Source: [Phialemoniopsis] sp. UDSM-2020 | Taxonomy: Eukaryota > Ascomycota > Sordariomycetes > Thyridiales > Thyridiaceae | Reading direction: 5' to 3' | DNA: 64,000 bases | Assembly: GCA_018873225.1 (NCBI GenBank) | Contig: JAEILZ010000002.1 | Coordinates: forward strand, 5,394,001 to 5,458,000 | Position numbers and translations under genes: made by a program | The notes under the pieces: generated by a model | The model's database searches: none | The model's input: the letters and a program-made list of their open reading frames with translations, nothing else | Told to the model about the DNA's origin: nothing | Shown: positions 1-10,873 of the stretch, one piece after another | Numbering within the stretch: position 1 is the first letter of the stretch | Layout: every line of letters begins with the position of its first letter

Positions 1-1
1 A

Positions 2-325
2 TCGAGGGCAAGATCTCATTTCCTCAATGGCAGGCATAAGGTATTGCTATACACGGAGAGAGCCCATCACTTCCGTCGGTACCAGCTCCGTGGCGTACAA
101 CGTGTCATCATGTACGGCTTGCCGGATAACCCGCTGTTCTACAAAGAGATTGTGGGCGGGTATCTGAGTCGCAGCGAGCAAGATCTCAGGATTGAGCCGG
201 GAACGGGGAGCGTCAAGGTCATGTTCTCCAAGTATGATGTACTGAAATTGGAGAGGATTGTAGGTACCGACAGGGTCGGGAAGATCCTGAAGGCATCGGG
301 GGATACGTTTGACTTTATCTCTTGA
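2..325 (+). CDS. UTP25: UTP25 (DEF-family U3 processome protein), C-terminal end only
   Basis: This is the last 107 codons of a gene that starts upstream of the window. The frame is open from base 2 and ends at the TGA at 323-325. The residues read as the conserved tail of Utp25/Def proteins: a [14 protein letters not shown] block, then the [13 protein letters not shown] block and [15 protein letters not shown] near the end. Utp25 is a degenerate helicase-fold component of the nucleolar small-subunit processome and is needed for early pre-18S rRNA cleavage. An ATG-started reading of the same frame would be too short; the true start is outside. It converges with the bL17m gene on the other strand (250 bp gap). 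Family call is firm from the sequence motifs; the rest of the protein is unseen. Confidence 0.9.
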   Translation, partial: SRARSHFLNGRHKVLLYTERAHHFRRYQLRGVQRVIMYGLPDNPLFYKEIVGGYLSRSEQDLRIEPGTGSVKVMFSKYDVLKLERIVGTDRVGKILKASGDTFDFIS

Positions 326-575
326 TTGCATTAGGAGCGAATGGCATCGTATATAGGGGCCTCATTGACGATTCATAGCTTCTGTATCTGGCAGGTCTCA
401 ATTGACATCGGCTTGCATAGAATTGACTTTTTGTCGCTAGATCTAAGTCCAGTTACGGTACTGAACTGTTATTATACAGATGGACATACATAGATGTACA
501 CAATCAGAGCCCTGACTGATGCTATCCTCCTCGCTGGTCTGATCTACCAATCCTCATCCCCTATCCCATCCATTC

Positions 576-1305
576 TCAATTCTTCTTCTCCCCAGCCCTC
601 AGCCCGACCTCCCAGTACGCCTGCCTGGGCTTGAAATCCTTGTGGAACTTCTCGTGCGTCCGCCTCCGCGCCTCCATGTCCTCGAGCTGCACGCTGTCCT
701 CGGCGAGCTCAAGCTGCGAGACCTTGGACACCATGGCGTCAAAGTCGGCCTGGCCTTCCCGTCGGAACCGCGTGACTTTCTCGACATTGCGGCGCGTCAG
801 CGGGGTCGACTCGCGACCCAGCTGCTGGTCGCGCGCGACGGCCGCCGCCGTCAGCGCAAACCGCATGTCCGTGGGCCCGTCGACGAACTCGAGGATAGCG
901 CTCGGGGCCTGGCTGTACGTGTCCTTGGGCTCGGTGCGCAGGACGCGCGTGTACCCGCCGGGGCGGTCGGCGTAGCGCTCCTTGAGGGTGCCGAAGAGCT
1001 TGGGGAGGAGGTCGTGGGGGGTCTATATACGGCATGCTGGGTCAGAGAGCGTGATGGGGAGATATATAAGGGGGTACGGCGCTACTCACGTAGAGAATGG
1101 CTTGCGCTTTCCTCCTCGTCTCGGCATTGTCCCTCTTCGCGAGGGTGATGAGCTTCTCGGCCAGGCGCTGGGCCTCCTTGGCCTTGGGCCAGGTCGTCTG
1201 GATGGACTCGAACTTGACGAGCGAGGTCACGAGGTTGCGCAGCAGGGCCTGCCGGTGGGCAGAGTGCCGGCCCAGATGGCGATACTTTGTCAGACCGCCG
1301 GCCAT
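576..1305 (-). CDS. MRPL8: Mitochondrial ribosomal protein bL17m
   Basis: Two exons: complement(join(576..1022,1090..1305)), 220 residues, with a 67-bp intron (GTGAGT donor, ATAG acceptor). Exon 1 encodes the whole bacterial L17-like start: [20 protein letters not shown], then [24 protein letters not shown], which packs on 23S-type rRNA around the exit-tunnel side of the large subunit. Exon 2 carries the L17 strand region ([24 protein letters not shown]) and a fungal C-terminal helical extension rich in charge. The protein acts in the mitochondrial large subunit; fungal bL17m is longer than bacterial L17 (about 120-130 residues) because of this extension. No separate cleavable presequence is evident, which is usual for this family. 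The splice junction restores the frame exactly (ILY followed by TPHDLL). Confidence 0.93.
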
Positions 1306-1743
1306 TGTTGCGTCGAGGGTATCGCCGGCTGTTTAAATGAGGGTTGCGGCTGGTTGTCCCCTTTGCCCTCCGTGATGCAGTCGTCGATGGGAGGTCCCTA
1401 GGAAATTATCCAGATCGGGTGGATCTCGAAACTCGTCTGATAGGGTGGTCTATTTGGTGGTGCTAAAAAGATTGGCGGGCGAGGCTCCTCGTAAATTTTT
1501 GTTACAGTGGTGGGTTTTGCCGAGCTGCCCACTTTACCGGGAGCTATACTTTCGTCACAACCTCAATTGCTAGCAAACAACTTCCCGAGCCTTTTCCCCC
1601 AATCGACCAGGGGAGGATGCACCACGACGACGTCGATTGAAGCCTGACGGATACCACCACACGATTCAATTGCTTCCGCTCTGGACAGAGGGCATCTCCA
1701 AGTCAATTGGCGCTTCGCCAGCGCTCCGACTAATCCCGGCACA
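1306..1743. promoter_or_regulatory. Divergent promoter between bL17m and MIC12
   Basis: 438 bp separating two head-to-head nuclear genes for mitochondrial proteins. The arrangement suggests shared or overlapping promoter elements. I see no clear TATA box or named site, and no credible additional coding sequence. The small ORF reading leftward at 1563-1757 crosses the MIC12 start and looks like chance. Confidence 0.5.
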
Positions 1744-2627
1744 ATGGGCTTCACCACGGGCTTCGTAAGTCACGCACCTGTCCTGCAGCATGCTTTACGG
1801 TCCAGAAATGGCCTGAGCTACATGTCACATACTGTGCAAATATCATACTAACAGACACCCCCAACTCTCAGACCGGAGGCGTGACCCTCACCCTCTCACT
1901 AGCCTACCTCGGCGTCCTCGCGCACCAGCGCAACCGCCAGCACCAGGGCGAGCTCCTGCGCGCGAACGCCATCGTGCTCAACCAGCTCAGCGCGACCGCC
2001 GAGTCTCCCGCGCCGCTCCTCCCGCCGCAGCGGCCCGACCACCTCGCCGCCGCGCGCGACAACCTCGTCGAGACGGCCAAGGACCGGTGGAACACCGAGG
2101 TCGAGGGCGCCGTGCGGTGGGCGCAGACCAAGGACTGGACCGAGGTCCGCGAGGACGTCGAGGGCGTCTTCAGCCGCCTGTGGACGCAGGCATTTGGCGG
2201 GAGCAGCGTAGCGACGCCCGGGGACGCCGCCGCCAAGGCGCGGGACGAGTTCGTCAAGGGGACGGCGGCGGCCAAGGGCGAGGCGCGCGAGGTCAAGGGC
2301 AGCGTGTCGGCGGCGGCGAAGAGCGCGCTCGAGGAGACCAAGGCCCAGGCGCCGAAGATCAAGGCGGCGGTGCAGGACGCGGTGCAGCGGGGCGTGGAGA
2401 AGGGCAAGGAGGTGGTGGGCAAGGCCAAGGCGGCGGCGGGAGTCGCCGAGGAGAAGGTGGCGGCCGCGACGGACGTGGCCGCGCTGCACAACTCGGACGT
2501 CGAGAAGGCCCTGCGGCAGCGGTACCAAAAGTCGGACGAGGTCATGAGCAAGAGCGTCAAGGAGGTGCTGAGCGAGCGGTACACGCCCATCTCGCAGAGG
2601 GACAACACGGTCCTCCGGGGGCTATGA
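1744..2627 (+). CDS. MIC12: MICOS complex subunit MIC12 (Aim5-like)
   Basis: join(1744..1764,1872..2627), 258 residues. The first exon is only seven codons (MGFTTGF), followed by a 107-bp intron (GTAAGT...CTCAG) and a second exon beginning TGGVTLTLSLAYLGVLAHQRNR. That N-terminal hydrophobic helix followed by a basic, repeat-containing, Ala/Lys-rich helical body is the Mic12/Aim5 layout. MIC12 is a small inner-membrane subunit that couples the Mic60 and Mic10 arms of the MICOS complex at crista junctions. Residues about 30-110 contain the conserved LSATAESPAP and RWNTEVEGAVRW segments. The rest is Ala/Lys/Glu-rich, predicted helical with low complexity, and codon use is very GC3-rich. The start is fixed by the tiny first exon, which joins in phase to the conserved glycine-rich membrane segment. 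Confidence 0.85.
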
Positions 2628-4366
2628 GAGTGTTCGATCGAGGGGATTTAGAAAATGTAACATATTGGAACGGACTGAACGGCAAAGTTGGTTGGCAACT
2701 CACTCCCGCGACGCTGGTTTGGGCTTTCCCATCGATCGGGGAGCACACTCTCAAGTAGCCTTAGACTCTAGACAGGTGTTTTATTATGATCACGGCTTCT
2801 TCTTTGTTAATTCAATCAGCCTTATTCAGTTGATATGTATTGATGCGCGGAGAATTGATGTTCGCGGCATGTGCTGCTCATGCATTGACTCGTTTCCGCT
2901 AAAAGTGTAGGCTGGGCTGTTCACTCATACACCTCAAAACTTTGGCGCTCTTCATCCCAACTCTCTCTTCAACACTTCACTCAAGGACCTCAAAAGTTGA
3001 ATATCACACTCAGCAATCTCATCACACTGTTTGGATAATAAACGCAAAACATCATAGGAATGCTGGCTGCCGAGGCGAGGTGATATAGTTAAGGATCTCT
3101 TGTAAGCCCTTGCCCACAGTCCCCTATCACAAAGTTCTGACACGACTCGAAACAAGATCGCGCTCCTGTCTGTAGGACGGCGTTTCTCATCATGATCCTG
3201 CACAGACGGGCCTCGTGCGATTGGTCTCATTCGAAGAGCACGTGAGAGCTGACTTCGCGTACTGTCTGACGTCCGTTCTGTTTTTAAGCGCCGAGGGCTA
3301 CACCAGAGCTGCAGGATGATTAACCGCCCATTACTGAGCGCGTACGGCCCTGCGCCGCAGCGCCAACCACTCTCCTGCAATGTCGCCTGCAATGACATGG
3401 CAGATCTAAAAACATCGTCTATTGGGTGGTGCCCATAGGCCGGTGGCCCCCGTACCGCCACCACCGAATCTCACCCTCGCGCCCTCAATCGTGCACCCAG
3501 CGTTGGCCCCGAAATAGGCCAGCCTTGCAGCCAACCATGAGGCTCAGACGCCCTTGCAACACCCTCTTTGAGACCGCAATGCAGACTCACCACCGTCACC
3601 ATCGGGTCGCGCCCTTTGCCTTGGGTCGTCCATCACCTTTGTTGCAGACCCTTTATGACGCAACGCTCGCCGGCCTGCGTGCTGTCCCGGCGGCACTGCA
3701 CACTGCCTTTTTGCAGTTTTGGGACCTCGAGGGGGCTTGGTCGATCAAAATGGGCATGCTAGTGTGGTAATGAAACTATTATTGATGGTGCAATGCTCTT
3801 CTGCGAGTTGCAGACAGCCGCATACGGGTTGCGCCAAAGAGGACCAACCCGTCCTGCGCACCCGCTGAGCCCCAACGGCCTTGTTGTTCGATTTCTCTTT
3901 TAATCTGTTGGCCGGGGCCATTTCATCTGGCCTCGCTCTCGTCATCTCATGACGGATCGTCCCATTCTCTACGTTTCCTTCGTTTGGTTTCCTTGTGGTC
4001 TGTTCTTCTTCTCGGCGTGTATTATCAGGCCTCCTATCTTTTCTCTCTCTTGTTTCGTATTGGCCTCATTACTTGACCGACCATTCTTATAGACCATGTT
4101 GAGATGCTGGCCATCTCACCTAATTTCCCATCTTCACCAATAGGTAGGTCCATTCTTCTCCTCTTGTCTTCTCTCCGCCCCCCAGAACGATTGCTGCGGC
4201 TCCGTGTCTTTCTAGAAGCCCAGAAGTCTGGCTCGTCTGAAAGATCGAAGACGATCTATCCTCCGCTCTTGGCTACTTGCGAGCTATGGAACTCTGCCCT
4301 GTGTGGCTGTGTGGCGAGCAAAGGGAACCAAGAAGACCTTCGACATACTGACGCCAACGTCGACAG
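2628..4366. other. Intergenic stretch, no supported gene
   Basis: 1.7 kb between MIC12 and the CFEM gene. It holds the MIC12 3' UTR and, from about 3,950, a pyrimidine-rich stretch that is probably the 5' leader/promoter of the CFEM gene. A 170-codon minus-strand frame at 2952-3464 is open but has no recognisable domain (see rejected list). Confidence 0.4.
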
Positions 4367-6828
4367 ATGTCACATAGGATGGCAATTAGGCCATCATTGC
4401 TTTGGGCGTTATGGACGACTACATCGGTCATGGCTGGCGGTTCCGGTGTCTTCACTCTCTCCGACGACTTCACTCAGTTCATACCACCGTGTGCGACCGA
4501 ATGCTTTCAGCTGTTCTTGGAAAGTAATTACTCGCCGAACACATGTGGCACATCGCCATCATTACAATGCCTTTGCTCGAAGGCAGGCACATCGAGCTTC
4601 ACTATCGGGGAAGGGGCAGTCGCGTGTATCGCGGCTGGTAAGAACTCCGGGACATGCACGAGTTCATCGGGTGACGGTAAGTCAATTTCGGGATGGTGAC
4701 CATACTCATAGCTCCTGAGCTGACACCCATTCAAGACCAAGCTATTTCGAAAGCGTACCGGATGTGTAGTGGCCAAGTCAGTGCTGTAGCGCCAACACAT
4801 GCGACTATCGTCGCCACTCTGGTCGTGCCAAAGGCTACACCACAAAGCAGTTCGACCTCAACAATACCACTGCCTTCGACGCTGCTGCCTTCGACTCTCC
4901 TGACGGCAACCGATACCCCAACGCCACGTCCGACACCGCCAACCTCACCGTTGGTCCTGCCGACCACCCCACCGCAGCCTACCACGGCCGTGCCAGCAGA
5001 GCAATCGGGGAACTCAGGTCAACCACGACTAAACACAGGCCAGATCATTGGGATCTCAATGGGTGGAGCAGCACTGGCTTTCCTGATATTTACCGTATTC
5101 CTTCTAACAAGATGCTCAAGGCGGAAGAGAATTGCCAACGCGGAAAATGGAGAGCAAGGATTCTCGAAATTAAGAGAGTCATGGCCATTCGGTCGTAATC
5201 CCGATGGCAGTCCGCAGATGCCGCAAATTTCCAACCCGACTTATCAAGAGCACAAGGAGATGGACTTTGCAAGACCAGTTGGTACCAATCGAGCCAGTGT
5301 TCGACCTGACACTATCGGACTTGCTATTTCACCTGAACGCACCCTGCGATTGGTACCGACCCAACAAGCGAAAGAGGAGGGACGCCCTGAGGAGACTATT
5401 CCTACTCCCGTGGCCCCAAAACCAGCTCTGACGCTTGCCATTCCCAAGCAACAGGGTCTAGCGCCGCCACCACGCATGCCGTTCTCCGGCAGGGAAAGCG
5501 TCGTGACGGAGTTTGCAGAGGATGGCGAGACTGAAATCCTCAGTGCCGGCGCTGCACAAATTTGGCGCCCGCCACCGACAGATCCTCAGTCCGCTACGAC
5601 CTACTACGTAGCCGACAAGTGGGGGAACTGGGTATTGGGAAACCCTCGTCGAGCGTCACGAGTCGCCGAGCTTGACGGGTCGGCGGTGCAGGTGACTAAA
5701 GTCAATGCAGGAGACGTTATCCCGGTCAAGCTCGGCAACGTGGTATCACAACCAGAACCTACTGGCAATGTGCCGCCGAAGCCCCAGCCTGCTCAACTTG
5801 GCCCTCCGATTCAGTTCCGTCTGGAACCGGCCGACCTGAGTCGGTCGTCAAGCGTCTACTCGAATTACAGCTTGCCCCATACTGTGGTGCCCACTCAAGC
5901 AAATCCGATGCCTCAGCCCCTGTTCACCGGGGAGACTCGTCAAAAGCCAATGCAACAAGTAGGCCTCGCCAAGGTCACCACTGCCAAACCGCTAAACCGG
6001 AAATCCAAAGGACCAGAACGCTCAGACACGCGAGGGTCTACCCAGTCCAATGCCACGACCATCGAGTCATCGGCAGGTGACGATGATGATTATCAGAAAG
6101 AGCTGGACCAGGGCAGCCTGTCGCCTGTGGCAGAGTCCCCGATCTCCCCGGGTGTCTCCCCTGTCGCCTACCCTAAGATTCCACGGAGGCAGCAAAACAA
6201 CAATCTCAATATCTTCCCACCCTCGACACGTTCGAACAATCTCTACAGCCCGCCGGGACAGCCTAGCCCTACCCTTGGCGTTGTTTTGCCAGTAAAGAAC
6301 AAGCAATATGTTCCTTACATTCCCCCTGCCAACAAAGGCCAGCCGCAGTACGGCAGAAACCTGACACCGAATCCAAACCCAAACCGTAACCCAGCCCAGG
6401 TCCGCACAGGTTCGCCCAATGTTCCTCAACAGGAACAGCAAAGGAAAAGTGAGCGACCCAACTGGCAGACATACACACCGCAAAACCCGTACGACGACGA
6501 GTCGCAAGCTCCTGCCGTACGAACTAGAGCTGCCCCTGACTCACCAGCCTCTTCGCGCTCCGCCGCGAGCTCTCTGCTAGCCAAACGCCTAGGAGCTGAC
6601 CGTGCCGCTGCCTTGGCGCTCGACAAAGACGGCAAGGCCAGCAAGGGCGGCAAGTGGAAGCGTCACAAGAGCGTGCGTGGTGGTGAAGAGGACTGGACAC
6701 CGTCGACACCACGGGGAACCAATTCGTTTGGCGGGGATGACGACATCCCACTACCGGCGACTCCCGGGTGGTTGCCAAAGTTGACGCCCACAAGGCAAGG
6801 AGACGATCTATTCTTGCGAGTGCGGTAA
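4367..6828 (+). CDS. CFEM-domain single-pass plasma-membrane protein
   Basis: join(4367..4676,4736..6828), 800 residues. A signal peptide (about residues 1-23, core LLWALWTTTSVMA) is followed by an eight-cysteine CFEM-type domain: C-x3-C-x13-C-x7-C-x-C-x16-C-x9-C, then the last Cys after the intron. A Ser/Thr/Pro-rich, probably O-glycosylated spacer follows (about 125-200), then one transmembrane helix (about 206-230, IIGISMGGAALAFLIFTVFLL) and a basic stop-transfer RCSRRKR. The remaining 570 residues are a cytoplasmic tail rich in Pro, Ser, Asn and Gln with no folded domain evident. The layout fits a surface sensor or receptor (compare CFEM receptors such as Pth11 and Mid2/WSC sensors), but Pth11-type seven-helix topology is absent. 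The acceptor at 4735 was chosen because it has a CTGAC branch site and gives a normal 59-bp intron; an upstream AG would give only 35 bp. Ligand and role unknown. Confidence 0.8.
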
Positions 6829-7236
6829 AGCACTGTCCATCATTGAAAAGGAGATTTTCTTGATACCAACTCTATTGCCATTTTCTTACCTTATTTACCA
6901 TGTATTATTACTATTCTTATTCAGGGGTTTGCATGTCTGTTGTTAGATAGATGAGGCGTACCGGGGTTGTTTGCCTTTCCAACCGTTTGGTTTGATCACT
7001 ATGATGCTTTGGGAGAGGGAGAGGCATAGCGGCAACATTGGGCATTGACGGAGTCTGCCCTTTAGCACAAAGCGTTCATTTGTCGTCTCATAACCTATCC
7101 ATAGTCATAGAGCATAAAAGAGTTCTATCATATCTCAAACTTCACTTTGTTCAATCCCGCAGTTGAGCAGGTGACATGGACATCCCATACACGTCAAAGA
7201 CGAACCGGTCCACCCCGGGAGAGCCACACATGATCC
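6829..7236. other. Convergent 3' region
   Basis: 408 bp between the ends of the CFEM gene and the methionine sulfoxide reductase gene. AT-richer than its neighbours, consistent with two 3' UTRs. No coding signal seen. Confidence 0.4.
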
Positions 7237-8097
7237 TCAAGGCCAGTCACAACTCCTGCCCACCAGCTCGGCGAGTTGCTCGAGCCACTTGCGGTCCACC
7301 TCGTCGAACCCGTCAGGCACGGCGCAGTCGATATCGATGATGGCTACCACCTTGCCTCCCGCGTCGACGATGGGGACGACGATCTCGCTCCGGCTCTCCG
7401 AGTCGCAGGCGATGTGGCCCGGGAACTTGTCCACGTCATCGACGAGCTGCGTCTTGGCCGTGGCGGCCGCCGCGCCGCACACACCGCGCGTGAAGGGGAT
7501 CACCTCGCACGCGACCTTGCCGTGGAACGGGCCGAGTATGAGCTGCGGCTTGCCGGGCGGGGAGAGGGGGTCTAGGGTGTAGAAACCTTTGAGCCCGGGG
7601 GGAGGGAGGTGTTAGTGGACGGAGGGAGATATGGTGAGGGGGAAAGGGGGGAGTGAGGGACGTACCGGCCCAGTTTACTTGGTTGCTTGGGGAGGGGAGG
7701 GATTTGAAGGCATGCCAGAGGAGGGAGGATGTGTTTGCTAGGTTGCTGAAGGATGTTAGTATCTACTTTAGTGTTGTAACGGCAGTGGCTTGTCATGGAA
7801 GACCGGGTTGACAAGCTCTGTCATGCTGTTGCTGGATTGTGGTAACTCACCAAACCTGCGAACAGTATTTAGTAGGTGAAAGATACAAGGTGGATGACGT
7901 CTCACATACCCAATTTCTTTGCCCATCAAACAGACCACCGGCCTGAGAGAGCACCTGCTCATAGGCCTCCTCCTTGGTGATATCGGCCGCGAAGTTGGAT
8001 GCGTCGGCGTGGACCTGGAGACGGTGTGCAATTTTAGTAATGAGTTTTACACAACCCTCAATGATTCTGGAGACGCAAAACCGCAGTAGCTCACCAT
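7237..8097 (-). CDS. fRMsr: Free methionine-(R)-sulfoxide reductase (GAF domain, fRMsr)
   Basis: complement(join(7237..7586,7666..7745,7851..7855,7910..8014,8095..8097)), 180 residues, five exons. The enzyme reduces free Met-R-sulfoxide in the cytosol, protecting the methionine pool. The single GAF domain has the three family cysteines at 91 (KVACEV), 101 (GVCGAA) and 125 (HIACD); their spacing of 10 and 24 equals that of the E. coli enzyme (84, 94, 118). The hallmark NWVCNLANTSSLLWHAF block is only restored if a 5-nt exon (gtttg, 7851-7855, flanked by CAG and GTGAGT) is included: it supplies V and the first two bases of C. The first coding exon is just the ATG, spliced to GTCCACGCC. Every junction is phase-consistent and the final length matches the family. 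Start confidence is a little lower because exon 1 is one codon. Confidence 0.9.
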
Positions 8098-8839
8098 TGT
8101 GAATCCGTATTACAAGCAACGACAAATTTATCAATTTCAGTACAATATTTGAAGAGAGCAAAGCATGGTAAATCAGCTTACGAATGAGCGTAGTTGCTTG
8201 CCAGGATGACGGAATCGCCGAGCCGAAAGACGTAAGCCGGCGAAGCGGGTCCGGCTGGGAGACGGCGGCCGTTAGAAGGAATCGCCGCTCCGACGCCGAC
8301 TTCTACCCATGCCTACAAGACCGCATATGCAGGGGAAATGCTAGAAAAATTGCAGTGTTGCTTTCAGATAATACGACTTCGTGAGAAATCAAAACGAATT
8401 GATTTGATTTACTCTAAAATTTATGTATTGATGCTGCCCTCAAAGATCTATGGTGCACCAGTCGTGCTTAGTGTTGTCCATGAAAGCACCATTTTAAACC
8501 TGAACTCCGTATGTCTGCTTTTTAAGACAGCAATGATGTGGCATCGGCCGACATGGGTTGCTCATGTCCGTGCCGGTACTTTCGAGCTTTTGATCTGACC
8601 TCATATCCTCCCCTTAATATCTATCCCCCTGATGTGAGCCTGTGACGCTGCTCCGCGAGAGATGCCTGCCTGTAGGTGGAGCTGGGTATCTGGTTATGGT
8701 GTCGTGCTCTCTCTAAATCTTCTTATTTTCCCTCTCCCTTTGACGCCGACTGGCAGGATTCCATACCTGGACCCGTCGACGCCTGATCAAATTTTCACCG
8801 TGTCCGCGGCCATGGTCCGTTGCAACTTCAGCAAGCCTC
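8098..8839. other. Intergenic stretch upstream of fRMsr and downstream of IMP3
   Basis: 742 bp. It contains the fRMsr 5' leader/promoter (the leader may itself be spliced) and the IMP3 3' UTR. Short open frames here have no recognisable similarity. Confidence 0.35.
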
Positions 8840-9391
8840 TCATAGCAGTTCAAAGTCGTCCAGCTGGTCCCTGTACTTCATGATGTTCCTCTTGACCTTG
8901 CTGCCCACCGACCACGTCACAAAGTCCTCGAGCGACCGCGTGCAAAAGAAGGCCGGGTCCGTCACGACCTCGGTGCCCACGCGCACCTGTCCCTGCTCGA
9001 TCATCTTGATGGCCGCCGTCACCGTCTCGGCCATGTGCAGGCGCGTCATGACGACGGGCAGCCTCCTGCGCGCAAAGGCGCTGACGGTGACGTCGCGCTC
9101 GGCGGCCGATAGTTTCGACGTCGAGCTCAGCAGGCCCATGTCGTAGAGCTTGTCGAGCAGGAGCTTCTCGTGGCGGCGGCGGGCCGCGCTCTCGGGCGGC
9201 AGCAGGCTCAGGCGGTGCGCGAGCTGGCGGATGGCGCCCGCGAGGCGGTTGTAGCGGTGGTAGTCCTCGGGCCGCTGGATCGAGTAGCGGCGCACGACGT
9301 CGTGCTCGCGGTGGCCGTTGTCCTGCTTCCAGGTGAGGAAGTCGGTCTTGCGCAGGAGCTTGGCCTCGTGGTACTTGAGTTTGCGACCCAT
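8840..9391 (-). CDS. IMP3: IMP3, U3 snoRNP protein (S4 domain)
   Basis: Single exon, 183 residues, exactly the usual size of Imp3. The start MGRKLKYHEAKLLRKTDFL and the block EHDVVRRYSIQRPEDYHRYNRL are diagnostic, followed by an S4 RNA-binding domain in the C-terminal half (RRRLPVVMTRLHMAETVTAA to QGQVRVGTEVVTDP). Imp3 bridges the U3 snoRNA and the pre-rRNA 5'-ETS and promotes their pairing in the small-subunit processome in the nucleolus. The frame continues open upstream of the chosen ATG, but the family starts at MGRKLK and the upstream residues are not protein-like. It lies head-to-head with the mitoribosomal bS18m gene (361 bp). Confidence 0.96.
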   Translation of the reverse strand: MGRKLKYHEAKLLRKTDFLTWKQDNGHREHDVVRRYSIQRPEDYHRYNRLAGAIRQLAHRLSLLPPESAARRRHEKLLLDKLYDMGLLSSTSKLSAAERDVTVSAFARRRLPVVMTRLHMAETVTAAIKMIEQGQVRVGTEVVTDPAFFCTRSLEDFVTWSVGSKVKRNIMKYRDQLDDFELL

Positions 9392-9752
9392 CTTGGCGGC
9401 TCTGTGACTGGTGAGAATACAGTCTTGGTGCAGAGCGCTTCGGTCGGACAGGGTTGGCGAGGGCAAGAAAAGACTGTGAAAGCGACGATCGATTGCGATA
9501 AGAATTTTGGTGGGGACGATATGCGATTGATGGTGTTTTTTTTGGCAGGGAAATTTTGTCTTGAGATCGGTGATAAGATAACGGCTCGCGGTAAAACTGG
9601 CGCTCCGCCAAAAACTTCCCCGTCCAATTGACGACGACCCAGATGATCGTACTATTGGGAGAGCTCTGAATTGGCGATATCGTCTCCGAATCCCCCTTGC
9701 TCTTTCCATCACTTTGCCAATTCGCGCAAGGGAGGACAAACACACAGACATA
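9392..9752. promoter_or_regulatory. Divergent promoter between IMP3 and bS18m
   Basis: 361 bp between two head-to-head ribosome-related genes (one nucleolar, one mitochondrial). A T-tract lies near 9535-9542. No named site is assigned. Confidence 0.45.
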
Positions 9753-10656
9753 ATGCCTCCGAGGCTCTCAATACAACCGGCGTCCGGCCGCTGCCGGACC
9801 ACCGTCTCCCAACTCACCCAGATGGTCGCATGTCTCTCCACCACCTCCCGCGCCGCAGCCCGTACGATCTCCCTTACCAAAACCCTCTCCTAGATCGACC
9901 AGCCAAGCTAACCTGCTTTACAATAAAACAGTCAAGAACGTCCCCTCCCCCACATCCTCCGTCCTAAGCCTCGAGGACCCCCCACCGGCCCCCTCGACCT
10001 CGTCCTTCTCCGACTTCGCCAACGGCGGCAGCAGCAGCAGAGGCGAGGACAGCGAGGCCGGCCTCTCGGCCAACGACCGCCTGAGCCGCGTGTGGAACAA
10101 GTCGCACGCGCGGCAGCAGCGCATCGCCGACGGCGCGCGCAAGAAGAAGGAGCTGCTCGAGGGGTTGTCGCAGCGCGCCGTCAGCGACAGCTACGTGCGC
10201 CAGATGCCGCGCCGGTGGAAGGCCGGAGACGTCTACGCGCCGCACGACCTGAGCCCGCAGGAGACGGCCAAGTGGCGGAAGCTGTCCAAGCCGCGCGTTG
10301 ACGTCGTGGATATGCTGGGGATCAACCCGCTGGACGAGTATAGGGTATGTTGTTAAAGCCTTTCAGGGGCAGCGTCTGTCTTGCGGTTTCGAGGGATAAA
10401 TACTGATCTTGGAGTAAAGAATTTCTCGATAATATCCGAGTTCATGACGCCCATGGGCCGCATCAAGCACGCAAAGGAGACCGGTCTCCGGCCCGCCAAC
10501 CAGCGCAAGATGGCCAAGGCCATCAGGAGAGCCGTCGGCCTGGGCATCCACCCCAGCGTGCACAGGCACCCCATGATCCTGCAGAGCGAGGTCCAGAACA
10601 TGCCCCGACAAAACATGCCCTCGGCACCCAAGCGAAACCCCAGGAAGCTCAACTAG
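9753..10656 (+). CDS. RSM18: Mitochondrial ribosomal protein bS18m
   Basis: join(9753..9861,9932..10344,10420..10656), 252 residues. Introns of 70 bp (GTACGA donor) and 75 bp (GTATGT...TAAAG). The third exon encodes the bacterial S18 core: NFSIISEFMTPMGRIKHAKETG, LRPANQRKMAKAIRRAVGLG and IHPSVHRHP. It is preceded by about 174 residues comprising a mitochondrial presequence (Arg/Ser/Thr-rich, almost no acid in the first 35 residues) and a fungal N-terminal extension with KSHARQQRIADGARKKKELL. Fungal Rsm18 is a small-subunit mitoribosome protein; bacterial S18 is about 75 residues, so most of the length is lineage-specific. The first donor is the least typical splice site, but it is the only one that keeps phase and avoids the in-frame TAG at the end of the read-through. 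Confidence 0.9.
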
Positions 10657-10873
10657 GGGAGAAGCTGTGTCCTTCTGTATGATGTGAAAACGGATCACCT
10701 GTATTGTAGCACCAATGACCAAAAAAGATAGAAGATATCTTGTACAATAGTCCAAAAGCCATGATGGCCAAGTTTTTCTCTATTATATAATTGTACAAAT
10801 CGAGGGCATCGGACCCCCTGAAATCCACTTTCGCCTCATCTTATGCAATATGTGATATACAGCTAGATCGTCA

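Noticed and set aside
1899..2608. Two long minus-strand frames opposite MIC12
   Set aside because: They arise from the extreme GC3 bias of MIC12 on the other strand; the translations are low-complexity Arg/Leu/Ala/Ser.
2952..3464. 170-codon minus-strand open frame between MIC12 and the CFEM gene
   Set aside because: The last 50 residues look faintly protein-like, but there is no family motif, the first half reads like random sequence, and no supporting splice or promoter context was seen.
4677..4711. Shorter CFEM-gene intron ending at the CATAG acceptor
   Set aside because: It would be only 35 bp, below the usual fungal minimum, and lacks a branch site; the 59-bp alternative is also in phase and has CTGAC.
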